In this document: positions 1 through 5,868 of the stretch, in pieces | How positions within the stretch are numbered: position 1 is the stretch's first letter | Layout of the letters: every line of letters begins with the position of its first letter | Source: an uncultured Ignavibacteriota bacterium | GTDB taxonomy: Bacteria > Bacteroidota > Ignavibacteria > Tepidaquicellales > Tepidaquicellaceae | Assembly: GCA_937983305.1 (NCBI GenBank) | Contig: CALKAJ010000204.1 | Span: 1-5,868, forward strand | DNA length: 5,868 bases | Direction of reading: 5' to 3' | The notes under the pieces: generated by a model | Seen by the model: only the letters and a program-made list of their open reading frames with translations | What the model was told of the DNA's origin: nothing | The model's database searches: none | Made by a program: the position numbers and the translations under genes

Positions 1-71
1 TTTTTCAAGCAGAAGACGGCATACGAGATGGCGATTCGTGACCGGAGTTCAGACGTGTGCTCTTCCGATCT
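1..71. other. Illumina P7/index/Read 2 adapter left on the contig end (artefact)
   Basis: Bases 6-29 match the 24-base Illumina P7 flow-cell sequence. Bases 30-37 (GGCGATTC) sit where the 8-base sample index belongs. Bases 38-71 match the 34-base TruSeq-type index/Read 2 primer region ending in GCTCTTCCGATCT, with one difference from the sequence I remember (C instead of T at base 43). The five T residues at 1-5 belong to neither part. This is library-construction sequence that escaped trimming. It should be masked, and nothing upstream of base 72 should be read as genomic context of the kinase gene. Confidence 0.97.
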
Positions 72-209
72 GGAATTTTAGTACTCAGATTATGCAATCA
101 GCGCTTCACCTCAATAACTGTTTGAATTATAGATATTTACTAGAATGAGGATTTTATTAAAATATTTTGTTATATTGAATAATTATAAATATTCTTTAAA
201 TTTTGGGTA
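72..209 (+). other. AT-rich leader upstream of the kinase gene, no clear promoter
   Basis: This 138-base stretch is the only genuine sequence left of the kinase and holds no convincing gene. From about base 120 it is very AT-rich. TATATT (171-176) and TATAAA (184-189) resemble a -10 box, but neither has a good -35 box at normal spacing. TTTG at 166-169 followed by a T-rich stretch at 190-205 loosely recalls the TTTG/TAnnTTTG promoters of Bacteroidota but does not match the consensus. No Shine-Dalgarno sequence precedes the kinase ATG (the bases before it are TTTTGGGTA), as is common in Bacteroidota-type genomes. The promoter probably lies here, but its exact position cannot be called. Confidence 0.4.
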
Positions 210-2723
210 ATGAAAAAAAAGTTTCCGTCTGCATATAAGTTTGTATTGGCATTATTAATGCTGGGTTTACTTATTACGGGTATTTTTATTAAAAATAATC
301 AGGAAAAAGCATTAACCGGTAAATTAAGCGAACAGTTAGTTTCAGTAACCGATTTAAAGATAACTCAGCTCGAGAACCGACTCAAAAATATTTATCTTTA
401 TGGAATTTCCATTTCAAATAACAGACTGAGTGAAGATGAATTCAAAGCTTTTATAAATGATAAAATATCTCATAAAGAGGATATAATCCACTGGTGCCAA
501 TCTCAGACAAGTTTGGATAGAATATCTAACGTATTTTTTTACAATACATCCGGAGATAAAATTTATTCTTATCCGGATACTTCTCTTCATTTAAAAAATA
601 TTTCTTTACAAAGAATTAAGAAAATTCACGAAATTAAAAGTCCGGAACTGACGGCTTTTCATAAAACAGAGCCGGATGACTCAAGCTATCATCTGGATTT
701 AATAGTTCCAATGATTGATAGTAAAAAAGAAATTATTTACGGTGTTTTTGTCTTAAAAATTGATATGAACAGCGCTCTGCAGAATATATTGGCAACTATA
801 GATAATTCAAAACCGCTGTTTGAGTACCGGATGGCAGCTATGGATTCCGTTAATCCGTTATTATTTAAACACGACTCTTTAAATCTTTTATCCGCAAGAC
901 CTGTTGAAAATATTAATGAGGTCTTTGAAAGTATTAATGCGGATACAGTAAAGCGAATAAAAGTAAACGATGAAAAGTATCTTGAATACACAAAAAAAAT
1001 TCCCGGAACTAACTGGTACTGGATTTCAAGGATTAACATCTCCGTCCCGCTCCTTGATGCGAATATTAAGTTCCTCTTTGCCTTTATTTCAATATCCTTT
1101 TTTGTGTTATTAATTGCGGGAATTGTTTTCTTTTTCTGGTATAAACAACATTCATCAACTCTCGAAGAATTATCAAAAACCGAGAAGGAAAAAGCAGACC
1201 TGAATCACAGATTGAGTTTATTTATGAAATATGCCAATGATATAATTATTACGATGGAAGAAAACGGAAAAATTATAGAGGTAAATAAAAGGGCTTTAGA
1301 ATTTTACGGCTATAGCGAAGAAGAAATTTACAAATTAAACATCAGAGATTTAAGAGCACCGGAAACGATTTCTGACGTAGAAGAAAAAATGAAACGGGTG
1401 ATTGATGAAGACGGGCTGGTTTTTGAAACGCTACACAAAACAAAAACCGGAGAAATAAAATCCGTAGAAGTTAGTGCGAAGAAGTTCAATATCAAGGGAA
1501 AATACTATTTTCAAAGTATTGTAAGAGATATTTCCGAAAGAAAAAAAGCAAACGAATTACTTATTGAAAGTAAGCTGAAAGCAGAAGAATCGGAAAGAGT
1601 AAAATCAAATTTTCTGGCGAATATGAGCCACGAACTTCGTACTCCCTTGAACGGAATACTCGGTTTCTCCGAAATATTACAAGAAGAAACCAAAGACGAT
1701 AATACCAAAGAAATGGCAAGCGTTATTCACAACAGCGGCATAAGACTGCTTAATACCTTGAACATGGTACTTGATTTATCGAGGTTAGAGGCATCGAAAG
1801 TAAATCCTCAGATTTTTCCCGTTAATGTTTGTAAAATACTTGATGAAAGTACGACATTATACAGAACAATCGCCGAAAAAAAGGGGTTAGCTTTGATTCA
1901 CAAATGCAAGTGTGACCCACCAACTATAATTAATACAGACGAAAGTTTACTTCACAAGATAATAAATAACCTGATTAATAATGCGGTGAAGTTTACACAA
2001 AAAGGTGAAATATCAATTAAATTCAGTAAAAGTGTTTTGAATGAAATGGATGCCGTTGAAATAAAAGTGATTGATACCGGAATAGGTATTCCGGAAGAAT
2101 ATCTGGGAGTAATTTTCGATGATTTCAGGCAGGTTAGTGAAGGACTTGGAAGAAGCTTTGAAGGAACCGGCTTAGGCTTGACGATTGTGCGGGATTATAT
2201 AAAACTTTTAAAAGGAAAAATTGAAGTTGAAAGCGAACCGGGTATCGGTTCAACTTTTACAATTACTGTTCCATCTTTAAAAACTGATAAAAAAACAATT
2301 TTTGAAAGTGATATGAAAACAAATTTGACTAAGCAGCCATTAAAAGAAGGCGAAAAGATAAATATTCTGTATGTTGAGGATGACGAAGACAGCCGGCTGA
2401 TTGTAAAAACAATTTTAAAGGATTTCTGTGACATAGAATACGCAGGCAAAGGAGATGAGGCAATCGAAATGGCTAAAGCAAATAACTATTTACTTATTTT
2501 GATGGACATCAATCTCGGGAAAGGTATTGACGGAATTGAAACTGCAAGAAAAGTAAGGGAAATTCCCGGCTATGAAAATATTCCTATTGTCGCTCTCACC
2601 GCATTTGCAATGAAAGGAGACCGCGAAGAATTTCTCGCGGGCGGCTGTACACATTACTTATCGAAACCTTTCAGGAAAGATGATTTAAGAAATTTGATTT
2701 TAATGATTAAAGAAACTTTATAA
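210..2723 (+). CDS. Membrane-bound hybrid sensor histidine kinase (Cache-like sensor, PAS, HisKA, HATPase_c, receiver)
   Basis: This 837-residue inner-membrane sensor kinase should autophosphorylate on histidine and pass the phosphate to its own receiver. Order: membrane helix at about 11-27; extracytoplasmic region 28-285 resembling a double-Cache sensor (LDLIVPMID at 163-170 and YGVFVLKID at 177-185 are typical, as is the PGTNWYWISRI stretch at 265-275); second helix 288-311; short coiled coil 313-337; PAS/PAC at about 337-447; HisKA with the H-box SHELRTPLNG (phospho-acceptor His474); HATPase_c with N-box NNAVKFT (Asn591), G1 DTGIGIP (622-628), F-box IFDDF (635-639) and G2 GTGLGL (652-657); linker 690-715; receiver 717-837 with acidic pair Glu723/Asp724, phospho-acceptor Asp766, Thr797 and Lys819. 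All key residues are present, so it should be active. The ATG at 210 places the first membrane helix correctly. The receiver has no output domain after it, so a phosphotransfer partner elsewhere is likely. The ligand is unknown. Confidence 0.96.
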   Translation: MKKKFPSAYKFVLALLMLGLLITGIFIKNNQEKALTGKLSEQLVSVTDLKITQLENRLKNIYLYGISISNNRLSEDEFKAFINDKISHKEDIIHWCQSQTSLDRISNVFFYNTSGDKIYSYPDTSLHLKNISLQRIKKIHEIKSPELTAFHKTEPDDSSYHLDLIVPMIDSKKEIIYGVFVLKIDMNSALQNILATIDNSKPLFEYRMAAMDSVNPLLFKHDSLNLLSARPVENINEVFESINADTVKRIKVNDEKYLEYTKKIPGTNWYWISRINISVPLLDANIKFLFAFISISFFVLLIAGIVFFFWYKQHSSTLEELSKTEKEKADLNHRLSLFMKYANDIIITMEENGKIIEVNKRALEFYGYSEEEIYKLNIRDLRAPETISDVEEKMKRVIDEDGLVFETLHKTKTGEIKSVEVSAKKFNIKGKYYFQSIVRDISERKKANELLIESKLKAEESERVKSNFLANMSHELRTPLNGILGFSEILQEETKDDNTKEMASVIHNSGIRLLNTLNMVLDLSRLEASKVNPQIFPVNVCKILDESTTLYRTIAEKKGLALIHKCKCDPPTIINTDESLLHKIINNLINNAVKFTQKGEISIKFSKSVLNEMDAVEIKVIDTGIGIPEEYLGVIFDDFRQVSEGLGRSFEGTGLGLTIVRDYIKLLKGKIEVESEPGIGSTFTITVPSLKTDKKTIFESDMKTNLTKQPLKEGEKINILYVEDDEDSRLIVKTILKDFCDIEYAGKGDEAIEMAKANNYLLILMDINLGKGIDGIETARKVREIPGYENIPIVALTAFAMKGDREEFLAGGCTHYLSKPFRKDDLRNLILMIKETL

Positions 2724-2788
2724 ACGGGGTATGCAGCGTTGGGTTTTTAGGTGGGATTTTTTCACGCCGCATACCATTTCGTCCGTTT
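2722..2788. terminator. Long imperfect hairpin between convergent genes, possible terminator
   Basis: GGTATGCAGCGT (2728-2739) pairs with ACGCCGCATACC (2764-2775) as a 12-base-pair stem with one A/C mismatch (2735/2768) around a 24-base loop. An outer AAACGG (2722-2727, overlapping the kinase stop codon) pairs perfectly with CCGTTT (2783-2788) across a 7-base one-sided bulge. Its place between two convergent reading frames suggests a bidirectional terminator or a barrier to read-through. Neither arm is followed by a clean run of T, since the six T residues at 2757-2762 lie inside the loop, so a standard intrinsic terminator is not proven. It could also be a dispersed palindromic repeat. Confidence 0.45.
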
Positions 2789-2804
2789 AATTAGGGATTA
2801 AGGG

Positions 2805-3056
2805 TTAAGTTGTTTTGTTGGGATTTTCTCTTAAATATAAAACTCTTTTCGTTTCAAAATTATCCCCGTGGTAAATTCTGCAAAAATATACGCCGCTCCT
2901 TATATTATCATCATTCATCTTTATTTCATATAAGCCCGGATTCTGAACACCGTTTACAAAAGATTTAACCTCGCCACCAAAGGAATCATACAAAGTAAGA
3001 TTTATATCACTCTTATATATAACGTTGTATTTGATTGAACCTGAATTTTTTTCCAT
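2805..3056 (-). CDS. Free-standing T9SS type A sorting-domain-like small protein
   Basis: This 83-residue ORF is almost entirely one module of the T9SS C-terminal sorting-domain type. It has SIKYNVI (7-13), then INLTLYDSFGGEVKSFVNG (18-36), GLYEIKM (41-47), SGVYFCRI (54-61) and ETKRVLYLR (68-76). This order matches the beta-sandwich that normally ends large secreted proteins, but here there is no cargo domain and no signal peptide, so the protein as called could not reach the periplasm by Sec. Seven residues (ENPNKTT) follow the usual basic end. The ATG is supported by AAAGGAG seven bases upstream. The frame is the same as that of the gene before it, whose stop lies 45 bases upstream. It may be a remnant of a larger exported protein, a duplicated tail cut off by a stop codon, or a real small protein. 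The domain resemblance is clear; the function is unknown. Confidence 0.6.
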   Translation of the reverse strand: MEKNSGSIKYNVIYKSDINLTLYDSFGGEVKSFVNGVQNPGLYEIKMNDDNIRSGVYFCRIYHGDNFETKRVLYLRENPNKTT

Positions 3057-3063
3057 CTTACAT

Positions 3064-3070
3064 CTCCTTT
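3064..3070 (-). promoter_or_regulatory. Strong Shine-Dalgarno sequence for the 83-residue ORF
   Basis: On the minus strand AAAGGAG lies seven bases before the ATG at 3056, which is ideal spacing. It is the only strong ribosome binding site I see in this window, since the kinase has none and the exported protein has only AGAAG close to its start. It supports the 83-residue ORF being translated on its own. An ATG directly after the site is followed at once by TAA, giving a start-stop pair just ahead of the real start. Confidence 0.6.
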
Positions 3071-3101
3071 GATTTATACAATTATGGAATAATTTTGAAT
3101 A

Positions 3102-5108
3102 TTATTTAATTAGAACAAGTTTTTTTGTATCTGTAAAATCACCTGATTCGAGTGTGTAAAAATATGTTCCGCTCGATAGGCTTGAAGCATCAAACATCAC
3201 TACATAAGTTCCCGGCTGTTTGTTTTCATTCAAAAGAACTTTCACTTCTCTGCCCAATAAATCAAATATAGCTAATCTGACATTCGATAATCCTCCGTTA
3301 CAGGTTTTGCAAACAGGAATGGTGAACCGGATGTTGGTTACGGGATTAAACGGATTTGGATAGTTCTGGCTGAGTGAAAAACCTTCAGGTATTTCCGGCT
3401 CATAAGTTACAGAAGTCGGATTATACGAAGTATCCAGATTGAAAGTGAAATTAACTATGTTTGAATTATTCACGGTAACATTTGCTGATTTAGAAGCAAA
3501 ACCCAGACGCGTTACTGTTACATCGTAATTTCCGTTGGCTAAATTGGGTACTATATAGTCCTCAAATCTGTTGCTTATTGCAAACGACTTGTAAACACCG
3601 GACAGCTTGAGAGAGATAATAGAGCCTGCTTTGAATTTCATACCCGAGCCGGTGGTATAGCCGTAAGGCAAATAGTTCAGGTGTAGCTTTCCGCTCAGGG
3701 TAAATGGTTGTCCGGCGATTGTTTGAATCGGTTGAACAAAAATGTCTTTCCCGGTTTCATTATGCGTTAATACAAACTTTGAAGCACTTTCCCAGATGGG
3801 AGATGAGGGATGATAAGTCGGTATATAATCCTGTGTTGTTGTGCTGTTTGGATAAGCAATTATAAAGACCGAATCAATCCTCACCTTAGGTAATTGGTAA
3901 AATCCGTCTGATTGAATCGCTGCAGAATCAAGGTATAGAATTTCCTTTGTATATAAATCCAGTCTGACTGCATATACTTTCCCTGAAGTAACAGGGGTTG
4001 GCGTTCCAAAATATTTTACGTTTCCGGAAATGCTGTAAGTAGTTAACTTTTTCCAGATAGAAATAAAATTTGATGTTCTGCCGCCTGCTGTTGTGAATAT
4101 ACCTCCTGCGACGAGGGAGGAGTCGTTAAATGTGTATAATGCTTTGACCTTATTATTGGAACCTGTACTAAGTTTGCTCCAGCTTGTTTCATTCCATTTT
4201 GCAATCCTGTTTACGTAATTACTGTCGTCTGGTGAGCCGACGCGTAAAAACTGTCCTCCAATAACGAGGTCATCAAGAAACACAGTCATAACATTAACTT
4301 CATTATCAACTCCTCCGCCTACGGCATTCCATCCACTACCGTTCCACGACGCAAGATATTTTATATTGTTGTTGCCTCCTGCTGATGTAAATCTGCCTCC
4401 CACAAATAATTTATTTGAATAATTTTTCAATGAATATACTTCATCATTAACTCCGGTACCAAGCGGCACCCAGTTATTACCGTTAAATCTCGATATTTTA
4501 CTTACATTATTGGAACCTGATGCCGTAAATTGACCGCCTGCAAATATGCTCCCGTTATATTGCTCAATAGATAACACTTTACCGTTTAGCCCGTCGCCCA
4601 TTGGAGAAGTTGATGTTCCGTCAAATTTTGCAATGTTGCTCACAGTTACACCTCCTACGTTTGTAAAAGAACCTCCGAGGTATATATCGTTGTTGACTGC
4701 GAGCATAGTCCTGATTTCACCGTTTGCGCCGCCCATTACACCTGCCCAGTTAACACCGTTCCAATATGCAAATCTGCTTACCGGAGTTGAACCCGATTGA
4801 GTAAACTTACCCCCTGCAAGCAAAATTCCCTGATAAAGGCTAAGCGTAAAAACCGTATCGTTAAAACCGTCACCCATCGCAACCCAGCTCGTTCCGTTCC
4901 ATAATGCAATCCTGTTTACCGGTGTTGTCCCTGCATAAGTGAAACTTCCTGCCGCAACAAGTAAAGTATCAAATTTTATCATAGCATTAACTTCACCGTT
5001 GAAACCGCCGTTGAGTGAAGTCCAGCCGGTTACAACCTGAGAGTTGAGAGAATTGAGAGAGAGAAGATAGATGCCGAGAGAAATTAATATTTTGCTTGTA
5101 AATTTCAT
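3102..5108 (-). CDS. Secreted seven-bladed beta-propeller protein with T9SS type A sorting domain
   Basis: This 668-residue protein is probably exported by Sec, then carried across the outer membrane by T9SS and released or anchored at the surface. Order: signal peptide 1-23 (basic start, hydrophobic core, likely cleavage at LNS|Q); seven repeats of 46-50 residues (29-355) with the pattern W..(L/M)G.G.N..V, then (A/G)GG.F, then a WNG-like end, predicted to be a seven-bladed propeller resembling Rax2-type or WNG.SW repeat proteins; a beta-sandwich-like module (357-460, starting YSISGNVKY) of a kind frequent in Ignavibacteria exoproteins; a second carboxypeptidase-regulatory-like module at about 468-558; then the sorting domain 578-668 (QNYPNPFNP at 581-589, IFDLLGREV at 614-622, ending KKLVLIK). 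The sorting domain contains an unusual CKTC (600-603). No catalytic residues are apparent, so binding or adhesion is more likely than enzyme activity. The start is fixed by the signal peptide. The gene begins six bases after the regulator's stop, so the two are probably co-transcribed. Confidence 0.93.
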   Translation of the reverse strand: MKFTSKILISLGIYLLSLNSLNSQVVTGWTSLNGGFNGEVNAMIKFDTLLVAAGSFTYAGTTPVNRIALWNGTSWVAMGDGFNDTVFTLSLYQGILLAGGKFTQSGSTPVSRFAYWNGVNWAGVMGGANGEIRTMLAVNNDIYLGGSFTNVGGVTVSNIAKFDGTSTSPMGDGLNGKVLSIEQYNGSIFAGGQFTASGSNNVSKISRFNGNNWVPLGTGVNDEVYSLKNYSNKLFVGGRFTSAGGNNNIKYLASWNGSGWNAVGGGVDNEVNVMTVFLDDLVIGGQFLRVGSPDDSNYVNRIAKWNETSWSKLSTGSNNKVKALYTFNDSSLVAGGIFTTAGGRTSNFISIWKKLTTYSISGNVKYFGTPTPVTSGKVYAVRLDLYTKEILYLDSAAIQSDGFYQLPKVRIDSVFIIAYPNSTTTQDYIPTYHPSSPIWESASKFVLTHNETGKDIFVQPIQTIAGQPFTLSGKLHLNYLPYGYTTGSGMKFKAGSIISLKLSGVYKSFAISNRFEDYIVPNLANGNYDVTVTRLGFASKSANVTVNNSNIVNFTFNLDTSYNPTSVTYEPEIPEGFSLSQNYPNPFNPVTNIRFTIPVCKTCNGGLSNVRLAIFDLLGREVKVLLNENKQPGTYVVMFDASSLSSGTYFYTLESGDFTDTKKLVLIK
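4044..5024 (-). repeat. Seven tandem propeller-blade repeats of about 138 bases each
   Basis: The coding sequence for residues 29-355 of the exported protein consists of seven in-frame units: residues 29-74, 75-120, 121-166, 167-212, 213-259, 260-309 and 310-355. Five are exactly 46 residues; unit 5 has 47, and unit 6 has 50 through an insertion near SPDDSNYVN. Every unit carries the (A/G)GG.F-type core (for example AGSF, AGGKF, LGGSF). The leading Trp is present in all but unit 4, where it is Thr167. The copies have drifted strongly in DNA, so this is an old protein-level repeat and not a recent tandem duplication or assembly collapse. Confidence 0.9.
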
Positions 5109-5117
5109 AATCTTCTA
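5109..5117 (-). promoter_or_regulatory. Stop/Shine-Dalgarno/start overlap linking the regulator and exported-protein genes
   Basis: On the minus strand the junction reads TAGAAGATTATG. The regulator's TAG stop (5117-5115) is part of AGAAG (5116-5112), a partial Shine-Dalgarno sequence only three bases from the ATG of the exported protein. The gap between stop and start is six bases. The weak, closely placed ribosome site and tiny gap suggest that ribosomes finishing the regulator restart on the exported-protein gene, and that the two share one transcript. Coupling is inferred from layout only. Confidence 0.5.
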
Positions 5118-5868
5118 TATTATATTGTTTTTACTTTTGTAAGTTTCGAGAGTCTCTGCTCTCTTCCAGTATAATTCAAAAAGTTCGCATAAAAACTCTG
5201 CATATTCGGGATTCCTGACAATAAAATCGGTTCTGTTGTTTTTCGGTGTGGTATAATCAACAAGGCTAAAGAAAACAATTTTTCTGTCAAATATCGTCAC
5301 ATTAATAGGAACACGGTCAAGCAGTTTTACCTGCTCTCCCTGAGACGAAAATCCTTCCAGCAAATTTACAAAATCTTTCTTTGTTACATCATACCATTTG
5401 TTATCTTTTTCAAACTTGAAATTTGTACTTGATTCGTATAGAGATTTTACTACACCGCCTTTTTTATAAAACTCCTTTGCTGTATCATCAAGCTCAGGGG
5501 AAATATGTCCTTCAAGGCGGTTCATTATTAAAACTTCTTTTTCCGCTTTCTGAAGTAACTCTATAAACTTGACTACTCTGAATTTGTTGAAACCTCTTAA
5601 GACCTGAACATCAGGCTCGCCAAGTCCGTCAATAAACGGATTAAACATTGGCTTCATTTTTTCAAATGAAGTCTTAAGTTCTGTTAATTGCTTTTTATGT
5701 CTGTTGTTGAATTCGTTTTCGAGTTTGCCTTCAATTATCTGCGGGTCAATAATTTCATAACGGAGTTTTGTTGGTGTTTCTATCTCATTGCAATATCCCC
5801 TCTCTGCAAACGATTTTAAAATATCATATACAGAAGTACGGGGTACACCTGATTGCTCAGCAACTTCA
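5115..5868 (-). CDS. TrmB-family transcriptional regulator (N-terminus cut by the window end)
   Basis: The frame stays open to the window edge, giving 250 visible residues; the ATG at 5657 is internal and not the true start. Counting from the first full codon (5867), residues 1-24 hold the second half of a winged helix-turn-helix: EVAEQSGVPRTSVYDILKSF, with the recognition helix at about 9-22. The wing is at about 25-40, followed by a charged helical, probably coiled-coil linker (43-75). The rest (about 80-250) matches the TrmB effector domain with a phospholipase-D-like fold, including KAEKEVLIMNRLEGHISPEL and VPINVTIFDRKIVFF. Archaeal TrmB relatives bind sugars and control sugar uptake genes; bacterial members are less well known. 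About 20-25 N-terminal residues (the usual LGLT..EA.VY helix) should lie beyond the window. It is the first visible gene of the minus-strand cluster and may control the exported-protein gene downstream. The ligand cannot be read from the sequence. Confidence 0.88.
   Translation of the reverse strand, partial: EVAEQSGVPRTSVYDILKSFAERGYCNEIETPTKLRYEIIDPQIIEGKLENEFNNRHKKQLTELKTSFEKMKPMFNPFIDGLGEPDVQVLRGFNKFRVVKFIELLQKAEKEVLIMNRLEGHISPELDDTAKEFYKKGGVVKSLYESSTNFKFEKDNKWYDVTKKDFVNLLEGFSSQGEQVKLLDRVPINVTIFDRKIVFFSLVDYTTPKNNRTDFIVRNPEYAEFLCELFELYWKRAETLETYKSKNNII

Noticed and set aside
737..1039. 100-residue minus-strand ORF inside the kinase gene
   Set aside because: It lies fully antisense to the Cache-like sensor region of a well-supported gene, has no ribosome site and resembles no known domain.
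1511..1708. 65-residue minus-strand ORF inside the kinase gene
   Set aside because: It is antisense to the HisKA region; its Ser/Leu-rich translation is the mirror of a coding frame rich in Lys and Glu codons.
2195..2449. 84-residue minus-strand ORF inside the kinase gene
   Set aside because: It is antisense to the end of the ATPase domain and the start of the receiver, both of which are conserved in the plus frame.
2791..2809. TTAGGG/AAGGGTTAA telomere-like or tandem repeat
   Set aside because: There are only two imperfect units in AT-rich intergenic DNA, too few to call a repeat array.
3060..3065. ATG-TAA start-stop pair (minus strand) before the 83-residue ORF as a regulatory minimal ORF
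   Set aside because: It directly abuts the AGGAG sequence, leaving no spacing for initiation, and the next ATG is placed ideally; probably chance.
4546..4800. 84-residue plus-strand ORF inside the exported-protein gene
   Set aside because: It is antisense to propeller repeats 3 and 4; the open frame is a by-product of repetitive Gly/Asn-rich coding.
4044..5024. Repeats taken as a CRISPR-like array or a collapsed tandem duplication
   Set aside because: The periodicity is in the protein (46 residues) and the DNA copies are strongly diverged, so it is a propeller-blade repeat in an open frame.
5115..5657. Regulator read as a complete 180-residue protein starting at the ATG at 5657
   Set aside because: The same frame continues without a stop for 70 more codons to the window edge and encodes a winged helix-turn-helix, so this Met is internal and the gene is partial.

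Overview
The window looks like one end of an assembled contig from an AT-rich bacterium of the Bacteroidota/Ignavibacteriota (FCB) group. The main evidence is the secreted protein on the minus strand, which ends in a type IX secretion (T9SS) type A sorting domain with the QNYPNPFNP signature and a KKLVLIK tail. This form is especially common in Ignavibacteria and related FCB lineages. The phylum is an inference; no rRNA or other marker gene is present.

Layout. Bases 1-71 are not biological: they match an Illumina P7/index/Read 2 adapter, so genuine sequence starts at about base 72. A short AT-rich leader (72-209) precedes a plus-strand gene (210-2723) for a membrane-bound hybrid histidine kinase. 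Its domains are a Cache-like extracytoplasmic sensor between two membrane helices, PAS, HisKA, HATPase_c and a C-terminal receiver, with all key catalytic residues present. An 81-base convergent gap follows, filled mostly by a long imperfect hairpin that may terminate transcription.

The rest is a tight minus-strand cluster, read from right to left. First comes a TrmB-family transcriptional regulator whose N-terminus is cut off by the window end (5115-5868). Six bases after its stop begins a 668-residue exported protein (3102-5108) with a signal peptide, seven repeats of about 46 residues that probably form a seven-bladed beta-propeller, two beta-sandwich-like modules and the T9SS sorting domain. 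Last, 45 bases after that stop and in the same reading frame, comes an 83-residue ORF (2805-3056) that is essentially a sorting-domain-like module alone, with its own strong Shine-Dalgarno sequence.

How the parts may work together. The minus-strand genes look like one transcription unit in which a cytoplasmic sensor-regulator is co-expressed with a surface or secreted beta-propeller protein. The kinase is convergent with this unit and has no partner response regulator with an output domain in view, so any link between the two is unproven. The individual protein families are familiar. The unusual points are the regulator/exoprotein coupling and the in-frame, free-standing second sorting domain. 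I see no mobile element, CRISPR array, tRNA or rRNA.
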